Assembly: GCA_044225825.1 (NCBI GenBank)
Contig: JBGAIB010000004.1
Coordinates: 434,001-498,000, forward strand
Reading direction: 5' to 3'
Length of the DNA: 64,000 bases
DNA from: Bog-950 sp044225825
GTDB lineage: Bacteria > Bacteroidota > Bacteroidia > Chitinophagales > LD1
Position numbers and translations under genes: made by a program. The notes beneath the pieces are model-generated. The model was given only the letters and a program-made list of their open reading frames with translations, had not been told where the DNA came from and ran no database searches. Positions within the stretch are counted from its first letter, which is position 1, and each line of letters begins with the position of its first letter. This document shows positions 34,682 through 43,532 of the stretch, piece after piece.

Positions 34682-36463
34682 GTGAAAGAGCTGGCTCACC
34701 TCAACAAATTTTTTTTAAAGTACAAATGGCGCATACTAGCGGGTATGCTGTTTGTTATTTGCGCTAATGCACTAAACGTTATTAACCCATTAATAACAGG
34801 GCAGGCGGTTGATTTGATTGCCGACACGCTCAAATCTGCCGAAAATCAGCAGCAACTTGGCGAGAAACTCTCAAATGGCTTAGCGCTACAGGTATTCTGG
34901 TTATTTCTCAAATACCTGTTTGTCGCCTTGTTGGCAGGCGGCTTTACGTTCCTGATGAGGCAAATGATCATCGTGGTTTCGCGTCTTATCGAATACGATA
35001 TGAAGAACGAGATCTACGAGCATTATCAACAGCTTGATCTTGCCTTCTATCGCCGCAATAATACCGGTGATTTGATGAACCGTATTACGGAAGACGTAAG
35101 CCGCGTGCGGATGTATGTAGGTCCTGCAATCATGTATGGCATAAACCTGCTTTTCACCACCATTTTTGTGGTTTCATCCATGCTTAGCAAGGATAAGGAG
35201 CTGACTTTTTACGTACTTATCCCCTTGCCTTTCCTTTCGTTTTTGATTTACTACCTCAATGAAAAGATTGAGAGTGCTAGTACCGGTATACAGTCTAAAC
35301 TATCCGATCTTACCACCGATGCCCAGGAAACATTTAGCGGCATACGGGTAGTGCAGGCTTATGCCCGCGAAAACGAAATGTTGGGCCATTTTGAGCAGGA
35401 AAGCGAGGCCTACAAATTCAAGCAATTGCGCATGGCCCGGCTCGATGCCATTTACTTTCCGGTAATGTCATTGCTTATCGGTATCAGTATCATTATAGTA
35501 ATTTACCTGGGCGGCATACACGTGGGCAAACACTTTATAACGCCCGGCGTGCTGGCCGCGTTTTTAAGCTACGTAAACATGCTGATGTGGCCCGTAAGTT
35601 CACTGGGGTGGACCGCCTCACTTATACAGCGCGCAGTAGCTTCACAGAGGCGTATTAATCAGTTTCTACAACAGCAACCTGCCGTGCAGGATGTGGACGG
35701 TAATGAAAAGGAAATTAACGGCGACCTCACCTTCGAGAATGTGTCCTTTGTATACCCCGATACCGGTATTAAGGCCTTGAAAGACGTTTCATTTAAGGTT
35801 AAAAAGGGCGAACGCATTGCCATCATAGGCCGTACAGGATCCGGGAAAAGCACCATTGCCGATTTAATTATGCGCATGTATGATGTATCGGGTGGCAGAA
35901 TTACGATTGATGGAAACGACATACGCGAATACAAACTGCGCGGCCTGCGCCGGCAGATTGGTTTTGTACCTCAGGATATCTTTTTGTTTTCGGAAACCAT
36001 CACCGAAAATATCGGCTTTGGCCTTGAAAAGGTAGATCAGGACACCGCCCGCAAGTTTGCTCACTACGCCTCTATAGGCCGCGAAATTGAAGGTTTCCCT
36101 GAAGGCTATGACACGATGGTTGGCGAACGGGGTGTCACCCTTTCAGGTGGGCAGAAACAGCGCATAAGCATTGCCCGTGCACTCATTAAACAGCCTAACA
36201 TACTCTTGCTCGACGACTGCCTGAGTGCTGTAGATACCGCCACAGAAAAGGAAATTCAGCAAAATCTAGACACGGTACTGTCGAATAAAACAGCCATTAT
36301 TATCACCCACCGTATCTTCTCGCTCATCCACTTTAATAATATCCTCGTGCTCGATCAGGGCCGCATTGCCGAACAGGGCACACACGAGGAATTACTCCGG
36401 TTGGGCGGCCTGTATCGAGACATATATGAAAAGCAGTTAAGTGAGCAAAAAGAGCACGTTTAA
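34682..36463 (+). CDS. ABC exporter, fused permease and ATPase
   Basis: 593 residues from the GTG at 34682, which follows a purine-rich AAGGGGA; the promoter at 34641-34648 excludes the earlier TTG starts. It has six transmembrane helices in the first ~320 residues (MsbA-like fold), then an ATPase domain with Walker A GRTGSGKST, Q-loop VPQDIFLFSETI, signature LSGGQKQR, Walker B ILLLDDCLSAVD and an H-loop His. Such half-transporters act as dimers exporting lipids, drugs or peptides; the substrate is unknown. Confidence 0.92.
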   Translation: MKELAHLNKFFLKYKWRILAGMLFVICANALNVINPLITGQAVDLIADTLKSAENQQQLGEKLSNGLALQVFWLFLKYLFVALLAGGFTFLMRQMIIVVSRLIEYDMKNEIYEHYQQLDLAFYRRNNTGDLMNRITEDVSRVRMYVGPAIMYGINLLFTTIFVVSSMLSKDKELTFYVLIPLPFLSFLIYYLNEKIESASTGIQSKLSDLTTDAQETFSGIRVVQAYARENEMLGHFEQESEAYKFKQLRMARLDAIYFPVMSLLIGISIIIVIYLGGIHVGKHFITPGVLAAFLSYVNMLMWPVSSLGWTASLIQRAVASQRRINQFLQQQPAVQDVDGNEKEINGDLTFENVSFVYPDTGIKALKDVSFKVKKGERIAIIGRTGSGKSTIADLIMRMYDVSGGRITIDGNDIREYKLRGLRRQIGFVPQDIFLFSETITENIGFGLEKVDQDTARKFAHYASIGREIEGFPEGYDTMVGERGVTLSGGQKQRISIARALIKQPNILLLDDCLSAVDTATEKEIQQNLDTVLSNKTAIIITHRIFSLIHFNNILVLDQGRIAEQGTHEELLRLGGLYRDIYEKQLSEQKEHV

Positions 36464-36560
36464 CAGGCTGCGGTACAATAATTGTTAAACTTTATGTTAT
36501 CTTAGTTGGGTAAAACAGCGGAGATTATTTTTATCAATCTATCAACCAAACCAAACAACT

Positions 36561-36998
36561 GTGGATAACAACAACAGTGGGAAGTACAGCGGCTACTTTA
36601 GCAAAAAACTGAGAGCAGGAAAACGGAGGACGTATTTTTTTGATGTGCGGAGTACTAAGCAGGGTGATTTCTTTTTGACCATTACCGAAAGCAAAAAGAA
36701 ATTTGAAGGCGAAGGTTACGATAGTCACAAGATTTTCCTTTATAAGGAAGATTTCAAGAAATTTCTTGAAGCATTAAACGAAACCGTAAACTACATCAAA
36801 ACCGATTTGATGCCTGAATACGATTACGAATCGGAACGTCCTGCAAAAAGTGCTTCCGAACCGGTAGATGATAGTACGCAAAATATCAACCATACACCAG
36901 CTGCTGCTAATGGCACTGAATCCAGTACAGGTAGCAGTGAAGTACAAGGCAATGGTAACTCCGCCATCAGCGATGATGAAGAAATAGATTGGAATTAA
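36561..36998 (+). CDS. DUF3276 (PUR-family) nucleic-acid-binding protein
   Basis: 145 residues starting at GTG 36561. The core (residues ~10-85) has the PUR-type repeat RAGKRRTYFFDVRSTKQGDF, LTITESKK and HKIFLYKEDFKKFLEAL. The C-terminal 55 residues are acidic and disordered. PUR domains bind single-stranded DNA or RNA, and this family is typical of Bacteroidota. It shares a long bidirectional terminator with the convergent M20 gene. Confidence 0.85.
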   Translation: MDNNNSGKYSGYFSKKLRAGKRRTYFFDVRSTKQGDFFLTITESKKKFEGEGYDSHKIFLYKEDFKKFLEALNETVNYIKTDLMPEYDYESERPAKSASEPVDDSTQNINHTPAAANGTESSTGSSEVQGNGNSAISDDEEIDWN

Positions 36999-37014
36999 TT
37001 AAGACAAACTTCAT

Positions 37015-37052
37015 AAAAAGAAAAGCCACCTCAGCAGGTGGCTTTTCTTTTT
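37015..37052. terminator. Bidirectional intrinsic terminator
   Basis: A perfect 17-bp stem: 11 bp AAAAGCCACCT/AGGTGGCTTTT with loop CAGC, extended by AAAAAG/CTTTTT. It lies between convergent genes. Confidence 0.9.
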
Positions 37053-37057
37053 ATAGC

Positions 37058-38428
37058 TTACTTACTCATTTCGGTAAAGTACTGGTAGAAGAACGGTATG
37101 GTTTCAATACCCTTGTAATAGTTGAATAAACCATAGCGCTCATTGGGTGAGTGGATAGCATCACTATCCAATCCAAAGCCGAACAATACCGACTTGATGC
37201 CCAAAACGTGCTCAAACATGGTTACAATCGGAATGCTCCCGCCTGTACGCAAGGGTATAGGTGTTTTACCAAACGTCTGCTCCATGGCTTTGCTGGCCGC
37301 TTTATAGGCAATCGAATCGGTTGGTGTAACTGCTGCTTCACCGCCATGATGGGGCATTACTTTTACCTTTACTGAAGCAGGAGCAATTTTTATAAAGTGC
37401 TCTTCAAAAAGCTTCATGATCTTATCGCTTTTTTGATTTGGCACCAGGCGCATCGAAATTTTAGCATAAGCCTTAGAAGGTAATACGGTTTTAGCGCCTT
37501 GTCCGGTATACCCGCCCCAAATACCATTTACATCCAGCGTAGGTCGTATACTTACACGCTCCAGGGTGCTATACCCGTTCTCTCCTAACACATCACCAAC
37601 ACCTAAATCCTTTTTGTATTCGTCCAGGCTAAATGGTGCGCGGGCCATTTGATCGCGCTCTTCGCTGCTTACTTCTGCTACATCATCATAAAATCCCGGT
37701 ATGGTCACCCGGCGGTCTTTATCATGCAGCGAAGAAATCATGTCGCATAAAATATTTATGGGGTTTGCCACTGCACCACCGTAAACGCCACTGTGCAGAT
37801 CGCGGTTGGGGCCTGTAACTTCCACTTCCAGGTAGCTTAAGCCACGTAAACCGGTGGTTATACTCGGGTCCTCATTCGAAATCATGGAGGTATCCGAAAT
37901 CAATACCACATCCGCCTTCAGTTTGGCGCTGTTGGCCTTGGCAAAGTTCTCCAGGTTAACCGAGCCTACTTCTTCCTCCCCTTCAATCATAAACTTCACA
38001 TTACAAGGCAGGGCATTGTTCTTAACCATCATTTCAAACGCCTTCACATGCATATACATCTGGCCCTTATCATCGCAAGCTCCTCGGGCGTAGATGTTAC
38101 CATCCTTTACCACAGGATCAAAAGGTGGCGATGTCCACAAATCCAATGGGTCGGCGGGCTGCACGTCATAGTGGCCGTAAACCAATACCGTAGGTAATTT
38201 CGGGTCAATTATTTTCTGACCATATACAATCGGGTGCCCCGGGGTGGCGCAAATTTCTGCACTATCTACGCCGGCATCCAACAGACTCTTCTTGACGGTC
38301 TCTGCACAACGTGCAACATCTGCATTGTAGTTGGCATCGGCGCTAATACTCGGTATCCGCAGCAAGTTCAGCAATTCACTTAAAAAACGTTCTTTATTGG
38401 CTTCCAGGTAAGGTTGTAGTTGTTTCAT
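37058..38428 (-). CDS. M20 family dipeptidase
   Basis: 456 residues from the ATG at 38428. A -7 element at 38448-38455 lies inside the longer frame to 38476, so that extension is rejected. It is a metallopeptidase with the M20 motifs VLVYGHYDVQPADP (first metal His and catalytic Asp), GACDDKGQM, and EGEEEVGS (catalytic Glu). The C-terminal part contains HSPNERY (last ligand His). Members cleave dipeptides or beta-Ala peptides in the cytoplasm; the exact substrate is unknown. Confidence 0.93.
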   Translation of the reverse strand: MKQLQPYLEANKERFLSELLNLLRIPSISADANYNADVARCAETVKKSLLDAGVDSAEICATPGHPIVYGQKIIDPKLPTVLVYGHYDVQPADPLDLWTSPPFDPVVKDGNIYARGACDDKGQMYMHVKAFEMMVKNNALPCNVKFMIEGEEEVGSVNLENFAKANSAKLKADVVLISDTSMISNEDPSITTGLRGLSYLEVEVTGPNRDLHSGVYGGAVANPINILCDMISSLHDKDRRVTIPGFYDDVAEVSSEERDQMARAPFSLDEYKKDLGVGDVLGENGYSTLERVSIRPTLDVNGIWGGYTGQGAKTVLPSKAYAKISMRLVPNQKSDKIMKLFEEHFIKIAPASVKVKVMPHHGGEAAVTPTDSIAYKAASKAMEQTFGKTPIPLRTGGSIPIVTMFEHVLGIKSVLFGFGLDSDAIHSPNERYGLFNYYKGIETIPFFYQYFTEMSK

Positions 38429-38447
38429 CATTTTCAGTTTAACCGCA

Positions 38448-38455
38448 CGAAAATA
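38448..38455 (-). promoter_or_regulatory. -7 element of the M20 dipeptidase gene
   Basis: On the minus strand TATTTTCG, the same variant seen before gltX. It lies about 19 bases upstream of the ATG at 38428. Confidence 0.45.
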
Positions 38456-38583
38456 AAAAAACCACTTGCCCTGCAACCACCAATCAACAACCCGTTAATT
38501 AACTAATGAACCAATTTGATTTTTCACTACGCAAATACATTGCGCAGTGTCCACTTTCATTTGTATTCATAAAAAACAAGCAG

Positions 38584-38838
38584 ATGCAAAAGAGTATCAT
38601 GGAAACCTACAACCTGGGTAAAGCACTGGAACTAAAATTATGGTTTGATGCACGTGGTAACTACATGGTTTACCTGGGCGGCTTGCCGGTTAACATCCAT
38701 ACCGGCCATATAGCAGCCTGCGATGACCAACCAGATGATCTCTGCTATAACGACCGTAGCGAAATGTATAATTACCCCACCTATGGTGCAGCCGTACAGG
38801 CCTACGAACAGCTACGCAATAAATATATCGAGAACTAA
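38584..38838 (+). CDS. Small protein of unknown function
   Basis: 84 residues from the ATG at 38584; ATG 38599 is also possible and a longer start at 38506 is less likely. The text (ALELKLWFDARGNYMVYLGG, then DRSEMYNYPTYGAAVQAYEQ) suggests a small alpha/beta domain that I cannot name. It has its own strong terminator. Confidence 0.55.
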   Translation: MQKSIMETYNLGKALELKLWFDARGNYMVYLGGLPVNIHTGHIAACDDQPDDLCYNDRSEMYNYPTYGAAVQAYEQLRNKYIEN

Positions 38839-38873
38839 AATCTCAGCGATACACTACATCTGCGGAAACACCA

Positions 38874-38908
38874 GCCCCGCAGGCGTTATCCACGCCTGCG
38901 GGCTTTTC
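38874..38908 (+). terminator. Intrinsic terminator
   Basis: A 10-bp GC-rich stem CCCGCAGGCG/CGCCTGCGGG with loop TTATCCA, followed by CTTTT. Confidence 0.8.
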
Positions 38909-38963
38909 AACCATTTGGCCGGCCTAAATTTCTATTTTCATGCCGCCTATAATCGGGCTTGGC

Positions 38964-41702
38964 ATGAAGAGAATAACCTTATTTGCTTTCGCGTTTTCAC
39001 TGGCCGTTGTAACCTGCCTTACACAACTAAAGTATTTGAATAATGGCTACTCAACCCAACCATCGGAGGAGTTATATGCCAACGATGAAGAAGGGGAAGG
39101 CGCCGAATACAACTTCAAACGCTTCCGCAATCCCTTTACCAACGAAATACCTTACGACATTCGCCGGAAGGAACTTGCATTTGCGGCTACCCTCCCTAAA
39201 AACAATGAAAGCCGGAGCACCACCTGGCAAAACCGCGGACCATACAATCTCGGCGGGCGCACACGTGCACTTGCATTGGACATAACCGACGAAAACACAA
39301 TTCTGGCAGGGCAGGTGAGCGGTGGTATGTGGCGTAGCACCGATGCCGGAGCACATTTTACCAGCTGCACGCAACCACAGCAATTACATTCTGTCACCTG
39401 CGTGGCGCAGGATAAGCGGCCCGGTAAAACGAACGTGTGGTATTACGGTACCGGCGAACAATACGGTATAGTAAACGCTGCAGGTTTCAGTTCCCAATTT
39501 TCGGGCGATGGTATTTTTAAAAGCACCGATGGGGGAATCTCCTGGGCACAGTTACCCGCTACCATGTCCAACACGCCAACCACACTTGGGACCAAGCGCG
39601 ATATGGACTTTGTGTGGGAACTGGTTACCGATGCCAGCAATGCCACTGAAGATGAAGTGTATGCAGCTACAGTAAACGGAATTTGGCGAAGCATAAACGG
39701 CGGCAACACCTGGACTCCGGTATTAGGGCTAGACACTTCCGTGGCACAAATCTCCGACTATACGGACGTAGCTATTACAAGTTCAGGTGTGCTGTATGCC
39801 ACCATTTCGTACGAAACTGCCAGCAAGGGCATTTGGCGGAGTGAGGACGGTGTCAACTGGACCAATATTACGCCGGCAGGTTTTGCATCCTCCTACGAGC
39901 GCATAGAAATCGGCATTGCACCCGGCGACGAGAATCAGGTTTATTTTTTGGGCCAAACACCCGGCAGTGGTACTACCGGTCACAGCCTCTGGAAATACAA
40001 ATACCTGAGCGGCAACGGAACTGGCACAGGCGGTCAGTGGAGCAACCGCACTACTAATATCCCCGACGACCACTGCCTGGGCTTTTACACCTTCGACTTC
40101 CGTAAGTTTAGCTCACAAAGCAGCTACGATCTTTTTATAGCCGTTCTGCCTACCGATACGGACGTTGTTTACCTTGGCGGCACTAATATCTTCCGCGCCA
40201 CTGATGGATTTAAATCGGGTGTTTACGACTGGATTGGAGGCTACCAATGCGACAGCAGCAAACTGAGCAACTATGTATACCCCAACCACCACCCCGATCA
40301 GCACCGCTTGATCTTCTCTCCTTCCAACCCGTACCGCGCTTACAGCAGCAACGACGGCGGCCTGATGAAAACCGATAACATCGTTACCGGCCAAACCATA
40401 TGGGAACTGATGAACAACGATTACAACACCGGTCAGTTTTACACCTGTGCTATTGAACCCGGCAACACCAACAGCGAAATGATTGTGGGCGGACTGCAAG
40501 ACAATGGCAGCTTCTTTACCAATACCATTGATTATACTAAGCCATGGCCAAAGGTGTTTTATGGCGATGGCGGTTATGCAGCCATAGCACACAACCGCAG
40601 CAACTATTACCTGAGTTGGCAAACGGGTAAAATCTTCAAATTCGACATCAACGATAACGGCACCGTAAACAACCTAACGCGTATTGACCCTACCGGTGCA
40701 GGCAACGCCTACTTGTTTATTGCCCCCTTTATACTCGACCCATTGGATGATAACCGCATGTATCTGGACGTCGGCCGCTCTATTTACCGCAACGACAGCC
40801 TGCAGGCCATTCCGATGACCGGCAATGAATACAACACAATCAACCAGGGCTGGACTAAACTTACAGGTAGCGCCACAGGTTCCACACTCACTTCTCCTTC
40901 CATCAGCACCCTGGATATGAGCGAAGCAAATACCAACATCCTTTACTATGGTAGCGATAATGGCCGTGTATATCGCCTCGATAGCTGCCGCTCTAATAAC
41001 CTGGCGGCCAAAGTAGATATCAGCGGCACCAACTTCCCTGCCAATGCTTATGTAAGCTGTGTGGAGGTTGACCGATTAAACGTAAATAACCTGTTGGTTA
41101 CCTTCAGCAACTATGGTGTTAAGAGCATCTTTTACAGCAACGATGCCGGCGCAACCTGGACGGATGTGAGTGGCAATCTGGAGGAACACCCCGATGGAAC
41201 AGGCAATGGCCCATCGGTAACCTGGGGGCATATCTATAACGATGGCACTTCAACTAAATACTATATAGGCACCAGCACCGGCCTTTACAGCACCGAACAG
41301 TTAAACGCTACGAGCACCGTGTGGGCACAAGAAGGAGCTACCACTATTGGCAACGTAGTAATAAACATGATCACCAGCCGCACCTTCGACCAAACCATTG
41401 TGGTGGCAACACATGGTAACGGTATGTATAGCAATAAGGTGTTCACCCCTTCGGCGATCAACAATGTAAAAGCCGACGAGCCTAACTGGAGCCTTGCCCC
41501 CAATCCTAACAACGGTCAGTTTAACATCAATGTAAGCAGCGAATTAATTGGTACGGACTATAGCATTTACAACAGTAATGGACAACTTATTACCCGTGGT
41601 AAGGTGGAAGACACGGGCAACCCGGTTAACATTACTACCCAACCGGCAGGTGTGTATCTCGTGCAATTAAAGAACAGCACCCGCAAAATTTTAAAACAGT
41701 AA
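38964..41702 (+). CDS. T9SS type A cargo with BNR/sortilin-type beta-propeller
   Basis: 912 residues from the ATG at 38964, which begins a normal signal peptide (MKRITLFAFAFSLAVVTCLT). The body has many propeller repeats of the type GIWRSEDGVNW, GMWRSTDAGAHF, GIFKSTDGGISW and YSNDAGATWTDV, as in sialidase/VPS10-like propellers. The last ~80 residues form a type A sorting domain (WSLAPNPNNGQFNINV ... PAGVYLVQLKNSTRKIL). It is exported through the T9SS to the surface or medium. A glycan- or protein-binding role is inferred; no catalytic residues are clear. Confidence 0.9.
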   Translation: MKRITLFAFAFSLAVVTCLTQLKYLNNGYSTQPSEELYANDEEGEGAEYNFKRFRNPFTNEIPYDIRRKELAFAATLPKNNESRSTTWQNRGPYNLGGRTRALALDITDENTILAGQVSGGMWRSTDAGAHFTSCTQPQQLHSVTCVAQDKRPGKTNVWYYGTGEQYGIVNAAGFSSQFSGDGIFKSTDGGISWAQLPATMSNTPTTLGTKRDMDFVWELVTDASNATEDEVYAATVNGIWRSINGGNTWTPVLGLDTSVAQISDYTDVAITSSGVLYATISYETASKGIWRSEDGVNWTNITPAGFASSYERIEIGIAPGDENQVYFLGQTPGSGTTGHSLWKYKYLSGNGTGTGGQWSNRTTNIPDDHCLGFYTFDFRKFSSQSSYDLFIAVLPTDTDVVYLGGTNIFRATDGFKSGVYDWIGGYQCDSSKLSNYVYPNHHPDQHRLIFSPSNPYRAYSSNDGGLMKTDNIVTGQTIWELMNNDYNTGQFYTCAIEPGNTNSEMIVGGLQDNGSFFTNTIDYTKPWPKVFYGDGGYAAIAHNRSNYYLSWQTGKIFKFDINDNGTVNNLTRIDPTGAGNAYLFIAPFILDPLDDNRMYLDVGRSIYRNDSLQAIPMTGNEYNTINQGWTKLTGSATGSTLTSPSISTLDMSEANTNILYYGSDNGRVYRLDSCRSNNLAAKVDISGTNFPANAYVSCVEVDRLNVNNLLVTFSNYGVKSIFYSNDAGATWTDVSGNLEEHPDGTGNGPSVTWGHIYNDGTSTKYYIGTSTGLYSTEQLNATSTVWAQEGATTIGNVVINMITSRTFDQTIVVATHGNGMYSNKVFTPSAINNVKADEPNWSLAPNPNNGQFNINVSSELIGTDYSIYNSNGQLITRGKVEDTGNPVNITTQPAGVYLVQLKNSTRKILKQ

Positions 41703-41725
41703 AGCATTATGGATAAGCAGCAATG

Positions 41726-41757
41726 TTTGCATCCTTAAAGCAGATTTAGTATATTCG
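41726..41757 (+). promoter_or_regulatory. Promoter of the phhA leader
   Basis: TTTG at 41726-41729, a 20-base spacer and TATATTCG at 41750-41757 (one change from TAnnTTTG). The predicted start site falls next to the leader peptide ATG at 41760 or 41763. Confidence 0.55.
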
Positions 41758-41759
41758 AT

Positions 41760-41819
41760 ATGATGATAAACAATAACAACACCTATTACTACTATCCAAT
41801 CCCACTGGGGTCGGCGTAG
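41760..41819 (+). CDS. Leader peptide with four consecutive Tyr codons
   Basis: 19 residues, MMINNNNTYYYYPIPLGSA. The Tyr codons TAT TAC TAC TAT lie at 41784-41795 and the TAG stop at 41817-41819. It lies between a promoter and an intrinsic terminator, upstream of the gene for the enzyme that makes tyrosine from phenylalanine. This is the arrangement of classical attenuator leader peptides, where a shortage of the encoded amino acid stalls the ribosome. Confidence 0.75.
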   Translation: MMINNNNTYYYYPIPLGSA

Positions 41820-41875
41820 TAATGTGTTTAAGCATATGTAACGGAACCGGCCTAAATGGGCCGGTTCTTTTTTTT
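41808..41875 (+). promoter_or_regulatory. Tyrosine attenuator: terminator and possible antiterminator
   Basis: The terminator is GAACCGGCC (41844-41852)/GGCCGGTTC (41859-41867), a perfect 9-bp stem with a 6-base loop followed by eight T. The segment GGGTCGG (41808-41814) at the end of the leader frame can pair with CCGGCCT (41847-41853), using two G-U pairs, which would block the terminator. A ribosome stalled on the Tyr codons leaves 41808-41814 free; a ribosome at the stop codon covers it. So low tyrosine should switch phhA on. Confidence 0.7.
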
Positions 41876-41893
41876 ATCCCAAAAGCAGTAAAC

Positions 41894-42637
41894 ATGAGCA
41901 ACAAACCAAGTTTGCAGATTTATAGCAACTACACCTCCGAAGATTTCCTGGTATGGCAAACACTTTTTAATCGACAAATGAGCACGCTGCAACAACACGC
42001 AGCAGGTACCTTTTTAAAAGCAGTTGACGATGTAAACTTTACAGCCGCCCAAATCCCTGATTTTATAGAAACCAATACCCGCCTGGCCCAACTAACCGGC
42101 TGGCAGATACTGACAGTGCCAGGACTTTGCCCTCCAACCGATTTCTTTCAGTTTTTGGGAGCCAAAAAGTTTACTGCCACCTGCTGGCTGCGCACCATGG
42201 CACAGCTAGACTATATCGAAGAACCCGATATGTTTCATGATGTATTCGGACATATACCCTTGCTTACCAACCCCGATTACTGCGCCTTCTTTCAGCAATT
42301 GGGGCAATTGGCGGTTCAATATGCACATAACCAGCAGGTAATCGATCAGATTGAAAGGCTCTACTGGTTTACTATTGAGTTTGGTTTAATGCAAGAGAAA
42401 GGCGAACTAAAGATCTACGGTGCCGGAATCATTTCCAGTAAAGGCGAAACTGCCAATGCTCTAGGCAATGCCTCTACCAAATCCGACTTTAACCTGCACA
42501 AAATCATTAATCACAACTTTCGTAATGATGTTATTCAAAACGAATACTTCGTTATCGATTCTTTTCAGCAATTAACGGAAGCGTTAAACGAGTTCGAAAT
42601 TTTGATAAAGGATGGACTAGAGCAAGGTGCACATTAG
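41894..42637 (+). CDS. phhA: Phenylalanine 4-monooxygenase
   Basis: 247 residues from the ATG at 41894; a frame to 41822 would run through the terminator. It is a bacterial-size aromatic amino acid hydroxylase that converts phenylalanine to tyrosine with Fe(II) and a tetrahydropterin. The iron ligands are visible in PDMFHDVFGHIPLL (two His) and WFTIEFGL (Glu). GLCPPTDFFQFLG resembles the family substrate-site text. Regulation is probably by the Tyr-codon attenuator just upstream. Its 3' end overlaps the convergent TPR gene by 4 bp. Confidence 0.93.
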   Translation: MSNKPSLQIYSNYTSEDFLVWQTLFNRQMSTLQQHAAGTFLKAVDDVNFTAAQIPDFIETNTRLAQLTGWQILTVPGLCPPTDFFQFLGAKKFTATCWLRTMAQLDYIEEPDMFHDVFGHIPLLTNPDYCAFFQQLGQLAVQYAHNQQVIDQIERLYWFTIEFGLMQEKGELKIYGAGIISSKGETANALGNASTKSDFNLHKIINHNFRNDVIQNEYFVIDSFQQLTEALNEFEILIKDGLEQGAH

Positions 42638-43491
42638 CCCTTGCTAACGCTAGCAGTGGCGTTCTTTAACTCTTTGGCAGAGTTCATGTCTTCCTCGTAT
42701 TTGAAGGTATTGCCGGTATCGAGGTAAAGGCGTGCGCGTTCCTCGTAATGTTCAGGTTTCTTCTCGCCCATTTCTATCACCATCGATATGCTATACAAGG
42801 CATTCTGTTTATCGTTCATGGCCAGGTATATCTCATACATCTTGTAATACAACTTCCAGTCGTTGTTCTTATACATCATGGCAAACTTAAAGCTCTCGAT
42901 AGCCAATGCATACTTGCCCACCTTTGCTTCCGATAAACCACGGTAGTAATAAGCGTCGGCATTGTTCTTCACGTGGTCGGTATAATCATGAAATGCCGTA
43001 GCTGCATCTTCAAACCTGTTGTTCCGGAAGTAGATCATACCCAGGTAAAAGTTCATCTTCTCGATATCCTCACGTATCATTTTGGCATTCTCAAACTCCA
43101 CCCGGGCATCTTCCAGATCGCCCTTTTCATAAAGTATAAGCCCTACCTGATAGTATGCTTCAGCGGTAGGTTTAAGATCGTTTGCAAGTTTAAAGTCGGA
43201 TACCGCCTTATCTAAACTACCAATGGCCTTATAGGTAAGACCACGGTTATAGTAAAAATAGTTCCTTCCCGGATCGATGCTGATAGCGAGGTTAAAGCTC
43301 TTCAAGGCAAGGTCGTAGTTACCTTGCTGATAGGCCGAGAAAGCGATTTTAAAGGCCTCGTTAGGCGTTGGGCCGGTAGCAGCCGGTGCGGCTTGACCAA
43401 AAGCAAAAACCGCTATTGCGCTAAACAAGGCGGTAAGCAGGTAAATTCTGATGGTTCCTATCACGTTCACGATTATATCATACGCGAACAC
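42634..43491 (-). CDS. Periplasmic TPR-repeat protein
   Basis: Up to 285 residues; the start is uncertain (GTG at 43491 or a later GTG giving VIGTIRIYLL...). There is a signal peptide (YLLTALFSAIAVFAFGQA). Six to seven TPR units follow, for example AFKIAFSAYQQGNYDLALKS, YYFYYNRGLTYKAIG-like text and AYYYRGLSEAKVGKYALAIE. TPR arrays mediate protein-protein contacts; no partner is indicated. The gene stands alone on the minus strand between phhA and the DPM1-like gene. Confidence 0.85.
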   Translation of the reverse strand: MFAYDIIVNVIGTIRIYLLTALFSAIAVFAFGQAAPAATGPTPNEAFKIAFSAYQQGNYDLALKSFNLAISIDPGRNYFYYNRGLTYKAIGSLDKAVSDFKLANDLKPTAEAYYQVGLILYEKGDLEDARVEFENAKMIREDIEKMNFYLGMIYFRNNRFEDAATAFHDYTDHVKNNADAYYYRGLSEAKVGKYALAIESFKFAMMYKNNDWKLYYKMYEIYLAMNDKQNALYSISMVIEMGEKKPEHYEERARLYLDTGNTFKYEEDMNSAKELKNATASVSKG

Positions 43492-43532
43492 CAGCCAAAG
43501 GTTACAACATACAGGTTGTATGGCACTACTAT

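Noticed and set aside
38874..38908. DnaA box (TTATCCACG in the loop)
   Set aside because: A single imperfect match inside a terminator loop; no cluster and no dnaA nearby.
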